From R-RK-3 sp963834945 (GTDB lineage Bacteria > Pseudomonadota > Alphaproteobacteria > Rhizobiales > Rhodomicrobiaceae), in the NCBI GenBank assembly GCA_963834945.1, contig CAWIDT010000001.1, positions 757,429 through 821,428 on the forward strand: a stretch of DNA of 64,000 nucleotides. The letters run 5' to 3'. The notes under the pieces are model-generated. The model was not told the origin of the DNA. It saw nothing but the letters and a program-made list of their open reading frames with translations, and did no database searches. Shown here piece after piece: positions 24,464 through 32,926 of this stretch (its first letter is position 1; the number at the start of each line of letters is the position of its first letter). Both the position numbers and the translations under genes were made by a program.

Positions 24464-24658
24464 TCAGCTAAATGTAAAGGTGAACACGCCCTCGGAGTCG
24501 ACGCCGACGCCGAGGCCGAACACGCCGATGCTGGCCCCTTGTTCGCCCACGGCGAGATGGAAGATGCCTGGGAGGTGGACATGAAGCGCTCCGCTCACGG
24601 TGTCGATCTCATCGGCCGCCAAGTCGCGGATTTCGGAATTTGAATTGTTGGACGACAT
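24464..24658 (-). CDS. Small peptide with double-glycine-type leader (RiPP/bacteriocin-like precursor)
   Basis: 64 residues. The N-terminal part EIRDLAADEIDTVSGA matches the LxxxELxxVxGG/GA leader of double-glycine peptides that PCAT-type transporters cleave, predicting a cut after Gly23-Ala24. The 40-residue core is Gly/Val/Phe-rich with three His near its start and no Cys. CAGGAG lies 9 bases before the ATG. It is convergent with the caspase/FGE gene, about 140 bases from it. No modification enzyme or transporter is adjacent, so the product could equally be an unmodified Gly-rich peptide. Confidence 0.6.
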   Translation of the reverse strand: MSSNNSNSEIRDLAADEIDTVSGALHVHLPGIFHLAVGEQGASIGVFGLGVGVDSEGVFTFTFS

Positions 24659-24831
24659 TTGAAGATACTCCTGATGTTGAATCAAACGATGCAGCGCTCC
24701 GGATGGGCGATACAGCCCGACCGGAGCGCCGCACCGCAGCGCCAACATTGCGCCAGCGCTACACGCGCCGCTGTTCCGCATGGAACGGTGAGCGGCAATT
24801 CTGAAACGATGCGCGTGGAGCCCTCGATCCG

Positions 24832-25506
24832 CTACCCCTCGGAGGCGGCGTCTATCGCCCGCATGACTGAGCAGTAGCTGGCGTCCAGGTGGCTTTGCAT
24901 GGCCGCGACGCACTGGCGTTCGTCGCCCGTGCGTAGCGCCGCGATGATAGCGCGATGTTCATCGATCGGCCCTTGCAGCCGGCCCGGAAGCTTGATGGAC
25001 AGATGCCGCGTCCGAATGATCTCGGTCGACACCTTCTGCAGGAACTCTTCGACGATCCCGTAGCCGCTCAGCCCGATGATCACACCGTGAAACTGATTGT
25101 CGACCGCGATATTGCGCGGCATGTCGCCTGTTGCGATCGTCTCCTCCTGTTCCGCAATCAGCCTGGTCAACTGGCGATCCGCGGCGTCGTCGAAATGCGG
25201 CAGAGCCTTGGCGATGGCGATGCACTCCAGCGTTGTCCGGATGACGCAGCATTCGCTGATCCTTTTGGGATCGATGACCGTAACCGATGTTCCGACATTG
25301 GGCAGGATCTGTACCAGTCCTTCGTCGGCCAGCCGGCGAACGGCCTCGCGGATCGGCGTGCGGCTCACGCCGAGCCACTCCGACAGCCCGCGCTCGTTGA
25401 TCGCGGTGCCCGGCGCCAGTTCGGCCGCCAGAATGCGGTTGCGGAGCACCTCATAAACCTGGCGCGGCACGTTCAGCTGCCGATCGATGAGTGCGCGGTT
25501 CGCCAT
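24832..25506 (-). CDS. GntR-family regulator, FCD domain
   Basis: 224 residues. Winged helix about 8-75 with LAPGTAINERGLSEWLGVSRTPIREAVRRLADEGLVQILP; FCD ligand domain with VDNQFHGVIIGLSG and DEHRAIIAALRTGDERQCVAAMQSHLD, the usual His ligands. The start at MANRALIDRQLN is chosen because the winged helix begins there; codons upstream read through the operator region. It is divergent from a decayed sugar ABC transporter and a Gfo/Idh dehydrogenase and probably regulated them. Confidence 0.88.
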   Translation of the reverse strand: MANRALIDRQLNVPRQVYEVLRNRILAAELAPGTAINERGLSEWLGVSRTPIREAVRRLADEGLVQILPNVGTSVTVIDPKRISECCVIRTTLECIAIAKALPHFDDAADRQLTRLIAEQEETIATGDMPRNIAVDNQFHGVIIGLSGYGIVEEFLQKVSTEIIRTRHLSIKLPGRLQGPIDEHRAIIAALRTGDERQCVAAMQSHLDASYCSVMRAIDAASEG

Positions 25507-25587
25507 GGAGTCCAATCCTCTGGTCAATGGGCGGTGATGCGAGAAATGAGATTGCATCCACTCGAATGTATGGGTTAATGCAGGCAC

Positions 25588-25605
25588 TGGTATACCGGTA
25601 TACCA
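25588..25605. promoter_or_regulatory. Perfect FCD-regulator operator TGGTATACCGGTATACCA
   Basis: An 18-base perfect palindrome made of two TGGTATAC half-sites back to back, in the space between the divergent regulator (start 25506) and the transporter remnant (start 25666). TGGTATA is the known half-site of NanR-like FCD regulators, so this is very likely the binding site of the adjacent regulator. Confidence 0.8.
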
Positions 25606-25665
25606 CTTTAATCGCGAGCTAGACCGGATCAACGCCTCCAGGAGTAGCGTCACGGAGGACGCAAT

Positions 25666-26306
25666 ATGAAAAATATCATGGGGATCGGTTTGGCGGTGGC
25701 ATTAACTGCCGCGACAACGCTTTCCGCCAGGGTGGAGGACAAATTTACCATCGCCCTCATTCCCGGCCTGACGACCGACGCGTTCTACATCACGATGCAT
25801 AAGGGGGCTGAGGCGGCCGCCAAGGATTCGGTGTCGATCTGTTCTATCAGGGCGCTGCCGAGTGGAATGTCACCGCGCAGGAGCCGGTGCTGAACGCAGT
25901 CATCGCCAGAAACCCCAGCGCCATCCTGATCGCCAATGTCGATAAGGATCAGCTCACGCCGACCCTCAAGGCAGCCAGCGACCGCAGTATCAAAATCCTG
26001 ACGCTCGACCGTTCATCGGCGACGGCCTTTATGGTGACGGGAGCGGCGAGGGCGATTTCGCCACCTCGGTCCTATCATGGACGAGCCGACGGCGGCCCTC
26101 GGCGTGCTGGAGCAGCGCAAGGTGATGGCCTTGATCCAGCGATTGAAGAGCCAGCGCGTGGGCGTTATCTTCATCTCGCACAATCTGGTCGACATTTTTG
26201 CGGTTTCGGACAGGATCGCGGTTCTGCGCCGGGGCCGGTGGCCGGCGAGCGGCGGACGGGCGAGACCGACGCGGATGATATTGTGAAACTGATAATCGGC
26301 GGCTGA
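25666..26306 (+). pseudogene. Collapsed sugar ABC transporter: binding-protein head joined to ATPase tail
   Basis: Three frames must be read to follow it. From 25666 a signal peptide and the start of an RbsB/XylF-type sugar-binding protein (FTIALIPGLTTDAFYITMHKGAEAAAK); after a frameshift near 25830 it continues GVDLFYQGAAEWNVTAQEPVLNAVIARNPSAILIANVDKDQL; after another near 26020, FIGDGLYGDGSGEGDFATS. At about 26070 it jumps to an RbsA-type ATPase from Walker B on (MDEPTAALGVLEQRKVMALI, FISHNL), with one more frameshift before a DDIVKLIIGG end. The rest of both genes and any permease are gone. Confidence 0.85.
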
Positions 26307-26327
26307 TGGTGCGCCGGGAGAGTTGGG

Positions 26328-27344
26328 ATGAGGATGAACGAGGACCGCAAAGTTCGCTGGGGCGTCATTTCCACGGCCGATATCGGCATGAAAAAGGTGA
26401 CGCCGGGGATCATGAAATCACCCCACTCGGTGGTGACCGCGATTGCATCGCGCGATCTCGCCCGGGCGCGCAGCGCCGCCGACCAGCTCGGCGTCGCCAA
26501 GGCCTATGGCACCTATGAGGAGATGCTGGCCGATCCCGAGATCGATGCGGTATACAATCCTCTGCCGAACCATCTGCATGTGGACCTGACCCTGGCCGCC
26601 GCCCAGGCAGGCAAGCATGTGCTCTGCGAAAAGCCCATGGGCCTCGATGCCAGGGACGCCGAGCGGCTGCGCGCCGTCCCGGACGGCATTCTCGTCGCCG
26701 AGGCCTTCATGGTGCGCTACCATCCGCAATGGCTGAGGGCGCGCGACATCGCAAGGTCGGGCGAGCTTGGCGAGGTGCGTGCGGTCTTTTCGCTCTTTAC
26801 CTATTTCAATACCGACCCCGCCAATGTTCGCAATCAGGCCGATATCGGCGGCGGCGGGATTCTGGATATCGGCTGCTACCCGGTCACCGGCGGGCGCTTC
26901 ATCTTCGAGGACGAGCCGAGGCGCGTCGTCGCGCTGGTGGATCGCGATCCGGCTTTCCGCACCGACCGGCAGGCGAGCGTCATCGCCGATTTCGGCAATG
27001 GGCGTCACCTGACATTCCTCGTCTCCACGCAGCTGGTGAACACCCAGTTTATCGAGATCGTGGGCACGAAAGGCCGTGTGGAGATCATCATCCCCTTCAA
27101 TGCGCCCCAGGGCGAGCACACAGCGATCGTTGTCGACAAGGCCGAGAGCCTCGGCGGGCATCTGGCCCGGCGCGAAATCATGCCGGCAGCCGATCAATAT
27201 GCCGAACAGGCCGAAGCCTTCGCATTGGCCGTGCTGGGGGAGCAGCCGCTCGTCTGGGGCATCGACGACGCAATCCGCTCCATGCGCGTGCTCGACGCAA
27301 TCTTCGAAAGCGAGCGGCAAGGCGGCTGGGTCGCAGTCGCCTGA
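26328..27344 (+). CDS. Gfo/Idh/MocA-family NAD(P)-dependent sugar dehydrogenase
   Basis: 338 residues. Rossmann start VRWGVISTADIGMKKV, the family signature CEKPMGLDARDAERL (Lys of EKP is catalytic) and the sequence GGGGILDIGCYPVTGGRFIF of the D-xylose/D-apiose dehydrogenase-like group. It oxidises an aldose or inositol-like substrate in the cytoplasm. It begins 21 bases after the transporter remnant, so it was the last gene of that sugar operon and still appears intact. Start could also be the second Met (26334). Confidence 0.88.
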   Translation: MRMNEDRKVRWGVISTADIGMKKVTPGIMKSPHSVVTAIASRDLARARSAADQLGVAKAYGTYEEMLADPEIDAVYNPLPNHLHVDLTLAAAQAGKHVLCEKPMGLDARDAERLRAVPDGILVAEAFMVRYHPQWLRARDIARSGELGEVRAVFSLFTYFNTDPANVRNQADIGGGGILDIGCYPVTGGRFIFEDEPRRVVALVDRDPAFRTDRQASVIADFGNGRHLTFLVSTQLVNTQFIEIVGTKGRVEIIIPFNAPQGEHTAIVVDKAESLGGHLARREIMPAADQYAEQAEAFALAVLGEQPLVWGIDDAIRSMRVLDAIFESERQGGWVAVA

Positions 27345-27491
27345 CCCCGATCCGCCGGTTCGGTTAATGCCGAAGCGCCTGCTCCGAGCGGTCCATTCGT
27401 GCGTCCACTGCGGAACGGACGGGTGCCGCCAGCGTTGCACAGGCAGTCTCGCCAATGATCGAGATTTTCCCGAACTCCGAGGAGATAGCCG

Positions 27492-28022
27492 ATGGCTGCT
27501 GAAAAGACCTTGTCCGATGCATTCTACGAAACTCTGAAAGACGTCTACTGGGCCGAGAAGCAGGCGGTGAAGGCCTGCAAGAAGTCGGCGAAGGCTGCGA
27601 AGGCCCCCGAGCTCAAGCAGGCATTCCAGGATCATGGCGTGCAGAGCGAAGGCCATGTCGAGCGCCTGCAGCAGGTCTTCGAGATCATCGGCAAGCCGGC
27701 GCGCGCCAAAACCTGCGAGGCCATGCAAGGCATAACCTCAGAGATGGAAGAGGATCTGGCGGATTTCGGCGACACCGAAGCCGGCGACGCGGTACTGATC
27801 GGCTGCGGGCAGGCCGTCGAGCATTACGAGATTGCTCGCTACGGCATGCTGAAGGCATGGGCAACGCAGCTCGGCATGAAGGATGCGGCAAAGCTGCTCG
27901 ATGCCACCCTTCAGGAGGAAAAGCAGGCCGATGCCCTCCTAACCCAGATTGCGGAGGGTTCCGTCAACGCCGATGCGGAGCGTGGCGGCAAAGCGCGGCC
28001 GAGGAAAACCGCCGCCGCCTGA
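27492..28022 (+). CDS. DUF892 ferritin-like protein (YciE/YciF type)
   Basis: 176 residues of four long helices with the Glu and His spacing of a ferritin-like fold: ETLKDVYWAEKQAVK, FQDHGVQSEGHVERLQQVFE, GQAVEHYEIARYGMLKAWA, LQEEKQADALLTQIA. YciE/YciF proteins bind a di-iron centre and are induced by osmotic or general stress. The C-terminus is basic and Ala-rich. Ribosome binding site GAGGAGA lies 7 bases upstream. Isolated gene. Confidence 0.9.
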   Translation: MAAEKTLSDAFYETLKDVYWAEKQAVKACKKSAKAAKAPELKQAFQDHGVQSEGHVERLQQVFEIIGKPARAKTCEAMQGITSEMEEDLADFGDTEAGDAVLIGCGQAVEHYEIARYGMLKAWATQLGMKDAAKLLDATLQEEKQADALLTQIAEGSVNADAERGGKARPRKTAAA

Positions 28023-28189
28023 TACCAATTTTACGGAGGGCGCCCTGCCCTCCCGTTTCCGTGTTCGGGTCACCGGACGCCGCCGCGAGCTGAGCCGGCG
28101 CCGTTCGCGATTATTGATGCGATGCTTTCAAGCAACCAGGATGAAGGCGCGAGGCTCGCACTATTTCAGCGGTTTCCCGCGTCTACATG

Positions 28190-28894
28190 CTATCTCGGTT
28201 CGAGTATCCCCGACCAAGCCGCAGCTGCAACTTCACGAGCGTTGCGATCGATTAAATCGCCGTGCGACAGCACGATCTGCTGAAAGTCCCACGCCAGAAT
28301 GCGCCGAAGCGATTTCGCCGCTGCCTGACGGTCGCTCCAGCCCATCCGGTATTCCGGAGCCGGACGGGGATTGTTCCACATACGCAACACATACTTGAAC
28401 CAGAACTTCAATGCCCACCCCGTATGGGGCGTCGTGTCGGTGAAGTTCTCGATGAGGTCAACAAGGATCAACGTGCGGCTGGCGCGGTGAAACATCGCGA
28501 CCTCGCGCATGATGCGCGTGCCTTGCACGAGCACCTGGTCGATTTCACCAACCCAGTCGGCGGGAGCCACGTCACCGAGCACGCCATCATATTTCAGGCC
28601 GGGGCTTCTGCTCTTGACGCCGGGGCAGATCCAGGTCTTCGCCGTTGGAAACGCGGCTTGCGCGGTGGCTGCATACATGTGGTGGAAATTTCCGGGAGCG
28701 ACGATGTGGCCGACTGGTCCCAGTGCCGAGATCTCTTCTGCGATAGCCGCAGTGATGTCGCATGGCGAGTGCAGCATAAGTTGACCGGAGGCTAGGCGGA
28801 TCACCGTCATTCGTGCTTCGAACCTTGTACCCGCCAATCGAACGGGATATGCGCAGAGCCATATTTGATCTGCGACATAGGGCGTGACGGGCAT
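28190..28894 (-). CDS. DUF4336 metallo-beta-lactamase-like protein
   Basis: 234 residues. DUF4336 proteins are distant metallo-beta-lactamase-fold members; visible hallmarks are LHSPCDITAAIAEEISALGPVGHIVAPGNFHHMYAATA near the N-terminus, LIENFTD, and a final IVLSHGDLIDRNA that supplies late metal ligands. The usual HxHxDH motif is absent, as in this family, so catalysis is uncertain. Start at 28894 is chosen because CCGAGGAACGCG precedes it. Function unknown. Confidence 0.75.
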   Translation of the reverse strand: MPVTPYVADQIWLCAYPVRLAGTRFEARMTVIRLASGQLMLHSPCDITAAIAEEISALGPVGHIVAPGNFHHMYAATAQAAFPTAKTWICPGVKSRSPGLKYDGVLGDVAPADWVGEIDQVLVQGTRIMREVAMFHRASRTLILVDLIENFTDTTPHTGWALKFWFKYVLRMWNNPRPAPEYRMGWSDRQAAAKSLRRILAWDFQQIVLSHGDLIDRNAREVAAAAWSGILEPR

Positions 28895-29181
28895 CGCGTT
28901 CCTCGGTGAGATTCGTAGGCGGTTGTGTAGGATCGAATGCAATCGTTCTTGCTGCGACTATGTTTTTGCGGTGCGTGAGGCCGTGTCGCTTACGGTCATC
29001 GACACCGGTCGCTGTTTTTCACACGATTTCGGCCGGAAGCGGTCAGTCAGCTCGCCGGCGGGCGCGGCAGAAAACGGACGTTTTCGAAACGGCTGTCAGG
29101 GGCCCGACTCCGATCCACAGATAAGCTGTTTTCCGCGCGCGGTAGACTTCCCACCCAACGACCTAGAGTTCGCAATTGTGC

Positions 29182-30492
29182 TCAGGAAACCGGGCCGGGC
29201 ACAAGGGACCGCTGGCCGCGCCATACGCTGAGCACGATCTCGATCGCAACAACCGTGCCGTAGACCGCCAGCAGCAGGTAGAGACTGGGCCGGTCTGCCT
29301 GCCAATCGTGCCACAGCAGCAGGCCGAGACTGCCGGTGGCAAGGACGCCGCCCGCAAGCGGTATCGCGGGCGACAGCCCGATACGCCCGGCCAACCGCAG
29401 CGCCGAGAAATTGACCGCGGCGAAGATGACCAGGAAGGTCGCGCTCGCGAAGCCTGAAATCGCCGCCAGCGGCGCGGCCAGCGCAAATGCCGATGACAGG
29501 CCGGTCAGCGCCAGCAGCGCGACATAGGGCACAGGGCGGGTGCGTTCCTGTAACGCGAACACCTGCGGCAGGGCGTGTTCACGCGCCATCACCATGGCGA
29601 GCCGGGCGGCCCCGAACAAGGTGGCGTTGATTGCCGAAGCGGTCGACAGCAGCGCGGCGATCCCGATCAGAACGAACCCCGCCTGCCCCAATGCCGGCCG
29701 CGCGGCGACGGCGAGGACATATTCCTGGTCCTGTTGAATCTGCATCGGGGTAAGGTTGCCCAGCGCGGCGACAGCCACAACGATATAGATGACGGTGGTG
29801 AGGACGATGGCGATGACGATCGCCCGGCGCAGGTTGCGCGCCGGATCGTCCATCTCGTCGATGGCGTTGGGAATGAGTTCAAATCCCTCATAGGCCACGA
29901 AGATGAGCGCCACCGCGACCAGCGGCGAAGCGAGGCCGCGATCGAACAGCGGCACGAAATGGTCGGCCTTGATGCCGATGAGGCCGGCGCCGGCGAACAC
30001 GGCGAGGATGAGCAGCTTAATCGCCACGACGCCAAGCTCGACACCGCCCGACGTGCGGGCGCCCCGCAGGTTGATGCCAAGAAAGCCCAGCAGCGCCAGC
30101 ACGGCCAGTACCGCCGTGACCGGCCGGGCGCCGCCGAGGCCGAACAGCGTGGCGCCATAATCACCGAATGCCGTCGCATAGAGCGCCAGCGTGCCGACGT
30201 AGCCCACGACCAGCAGCCAGCCGGCACAACCGGCGACGATCGGTGCGGCAAAGGCCTTTTCGATATAGGTGAAGCTGCCGCCGTCGCCGCGAAAATGTAG
30301 CCCGAGATGGGCATAGGACAAGCCGGTGAGCAGGGCGATGACACCGCCGCCCGCAAGCGTCAGCACGACGGCGTGGCCCGCCATGGCGATGGCAAGGCCG
30401 AGCACGGCGAAGATGCCGCCGCCGATCATGCCGCCGATGCCGATCGCGCTGACCTCCGCCAAGTTTAGCTTGGCCTTGTCAATCCTTGCCAT
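29182..30492 (-). CDS. APC-superfamily amino-acid permease
   Basis: 436 residues with about twelve transmembrane helices. The first helix contains SAIGIGGMIGGGIFAVLG, the unwound substrate-binding GxGIG segment of APC transporters, and helix 6 has VALIFVAYEGFELIPNAIDEMDDPARNLRRAI, their other signature. It probably imports or exchanges an amino acid or polyamine across the inner membrane; the substrate cannot be named. Start at MARIDKAKLNLAE is preferred because everything upstream is polar and low-homology. Confidence 0.87.
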   Translation of the reverse strand: MARIDKAKLNLAEVSAIGIGGMIGGGIFAVLGLAIAMAGHAVVLTLAGGGVIALLTGLSYAHLGLHFRGDGGSFTYIEKAFAAPIVAGCAGWLLVVGYVGTLALYATAFGDYGATLFGLGGARPVTAVLAVLALLGFLGINLRGARTSGGVELGVVAIKLLILAVFAGAGLIGIKADHFVPLFDRGLASPLVAVALIFVAYEGFELIPNAIDEMDDPARNLRRAIVIAIVLTTVIYIVVAVAALGNLTPMQIQQDQEYVLAVAARPALGQAGFVLIGIAALLSTASAINATLFGAARLAMVMAREHALPQVFALQERTRPVPYVALLALTGLSSAFALAAPLAAISGFASATFLVIFAAVNFSALRLAGRIGLSPAIPLAGGVLATGSLGLLLWHDWQADRPSLYLLLAVYGTVVAIEIVLSVWRGQRSLVPGPVS

Positions 30493-30774
30493 GCTTTTGC
30501 TTCCCGAGCCGGATCGGCACTGGCGCGACCTGTCGAACGCACAGGGACTTCGATGCGTCCGGGAGCCCTGCTTGTCGATGAATTTCAAGAGCCGGCTGAA
30601 GGGCCGCCGCCCCGCGGGGCGAACGTCTGCGCCGTTATCCCCAAGCGCCGCTCCGGCCTTTCAGCGACGATGATCGTTGCCTATCCTTTTGGTGGATTAC
30701 TTTCGCTGTCTATCGAAATGGGCATACCTCCAATTCCGCAGTCTACCGCCGAATGCCACCGCTTCTATTACCCC

Positions 30775-32323
30775 TCATTCCCACTCGATTGTGCCGGGTG
30801 GCTTGGAGGTGATGTCATAGACGACGCGGTTGATGCCCTTGACCTCGTTGATGATGCGCGTCGCCGTGCGGCCAAGGAAATCGTGGGAGAAGTCGAAATA
30901 GTCGGCCGTCATGCCATCGGTTGAGGTCACCGCGCGCAGAGCGCAGGCGTAGTCGTAGGTGCGGGCGTCGCCCATCACACCCACGGTGCGCACCGGCAGC
31001 AGCACCGCGAATGCCTGCCAGATGGTGTCGTAGAGGCCGCTTTTGCGGATTTCGTCGAGATAGATCGCATCGGCCTTACGCAGGATATCGAGCCGCTCGG
31101 CGGTGATCTCGCCGGGAATGCGGATGGCGAGGCCTGGCCCCGGAAACGGATGCCGGCCGACGAAGCTGTCCGGCAGCCCCAGCTCGCGGCCAAGATCGCG
31201 CACTTCGTCCTTGAACAGCTCCCGCAAGGGTTCCAGCAGCTTCAGCTTCATGCGCTCCGGCAGGCCGCCGACATTGTGGTGCGATTTGATCGTCACCGAG
31301 GGGCCGCCGGTGAACGAGACGCTTTCGATGACGTCGGGATAGAGCGTACCCTGCGCCAGGAAATCGGCGCCGCCCAGCTTGGCGGCTTCGGCATCGAACA
31401 CATCGATGAACAGGCCGCCGATGATCTTGCGCTTGCGCTCCGGGTCGGTGACGCCCTCCAGCGCCGCGAGGAAGCGCTCGGACGCATCGACATGCACCAG
31501 CGGAATGTTGTAGGCGCCGCGGAACAGCGTGAGGACCTGCTCGGCTTCGCTCTGGCGCAACAATCCGTGGTCGACAAAGATGCAGGTGAGCTGATCGCCG
31601 ATCGCCTCGTGGATCAGCACGGCGGCAACGGCGGAGTCGACACCGCCGGACAGGCCGCAAATGACCTTCGCGCTGCCGACCTGCATCGCGGATTTTGCCG
31701 ATCATCGCCTCGCGGAACTTGCCCATGGTCCAGCTGTCGCCGCAGCCGGCGATACGATGGGTGAAATTGCGGATGATCGCGGCGCCTTGCGGCGTGTGCA
31801 CCACTTCCGGGTGGAACATCAGCCCATAGAGCCGGCGCGATGTGTCGGCGATGGCGGCAAAGGGCGCGTTGGCGGAGGTGCCGATCACCTCAAAACCATC
31901 GGGGATGCGGGTGACGCGGTCGCCATGGCTCATCCAGACCCGCAGCGACGATCCCGGCTGCGCGATGCCGTCGAACAGCTCCGAAGGCGCGATGATATCG
32001 AGATCGGCGCGGCCGAATTCCCGCTCGCCGGCCGCCGCGACCTCGCCGCCGAGCTGGGCGACCATGGCCTGCTGGCCATAGCAGATGCCAAGCACCGGCA
32101 CGCCGGCGGCAAAAATGCGCTGCGGTGCGCGCGGCGTGTCGGCGTCGATGACGCTCGCCGGGCCGCCCGAAAGGATGACCGCGCGCGGCTTCAGCCGATC
32201 GAAGGCTTCATCGGCATGCTGAAAGGGAACGATTTCCGAATAGACGCCGGATTCGCGCACGCGGCGAGCGATAAGCTGAGTAACCTGGCTGCCGAAATCG
32301 ACGATAAGGATGGTGTCCGTCAT
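30775..32323 (-). pseudogene. guaA: GMP synthase guaA, split by a single-base frameshift
   Basis: The N-terminal glutamine amidotransferase half (32323 down to about 31690) is intact: LIVDFGSQVTQLIARRVRE, catalytic Cys in GICYGQQAM, and the His-Glu of LMFHPEVVHTP. After AMIGKIR the frame shifts; the ATP-PPase half continues from 31686 as QVGSAKVICGLSGGVDSAVAAV (PP-loop SGGVDS), ending KPPGTIEWE, the normal GuaA C-terminus. An extra base within 31684-31687 explains it and creates an ATG at the second half. It converts XMP to GMP with glutamine. Because the enzyme is normally needed, a sequencing indel is a strong alternative to true loss or a two-subunit arrangement. Confidence 0.85.
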
Positions 32324-32438
32324 GGCTGCGGGTAGCACCCGGCGGACGGCCCGTCAAGATTTGCGGCGGAGGAGCGTGCGAAGCGAGGCGGATGCACGAA
32401 GCCACACCCCCGCGCATCCGCCCCTATATCGGATTGCC

Positions 32439-32684
32439 TCAGTTGGTCGCGCCGGTCGCGCCCCAGGAGTCGGTGCAGCCGACCGGAGCCTGCGCGCTGG
32501 CGCCGATGCGTCCGTTCACTTCTCCGCAAGCCCATTTGCGTAGCGGGTCGGGCATTCTGCTGTTCACTTGAACCCAAATCTCGTCATTGGCAGATGCGAT
32601 CGTGTATGTCGCATACAGCCAGTAGCCGAATACTATGATCGCCACGAGAATGACGATTCCGAGAAGCGTTTTGAGAAAACCCAT
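32439..32684 (-). CDS. Small single-pass membrane protein, hypothetical
   Basis: 81 residues. A hydrophobic helix at the N-terminus (about 4-26: LKTLLGIVILVAIIVFGYWLYAT) is followed by a short polar domain with two Cys (KWACGEVNGR and VGCTDSW) that could form a periplasmic disulphide. No family recognised. The composition and the membrane anchor with lone Cys pair look like a real gene. Confidence 0.6.
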   Translation of the reverse strand: MGFLKTLLGIVILVAIIVFGYWLYATYTIASANDEIWVQVNSRMPDPLRKWACGEVNGRIGASAQAPVGCTDSWGATGATN

Positions 32685-32926
32685 CTTTAAACTCGCTGTT
32701 GATTATTCCGTCTGAACTGGAAGTGGCCGAGGACCGGCATTGACGGCGCGGATAATAGAACCGGTATGTAACAAATTCTTGACCCTGGACTCAAGCCCTG
32801 TTTTCGCACACCCAATGCCGCAGGCTGGGGCCGCAGGCTACCCAACACAAGCAGCGCGGCGAGATTGCGGCGGAATTGCCCAATTTTTGACTAAATGCCG
32901 AAAATTGATGCAACTTTCGCCAGGAT

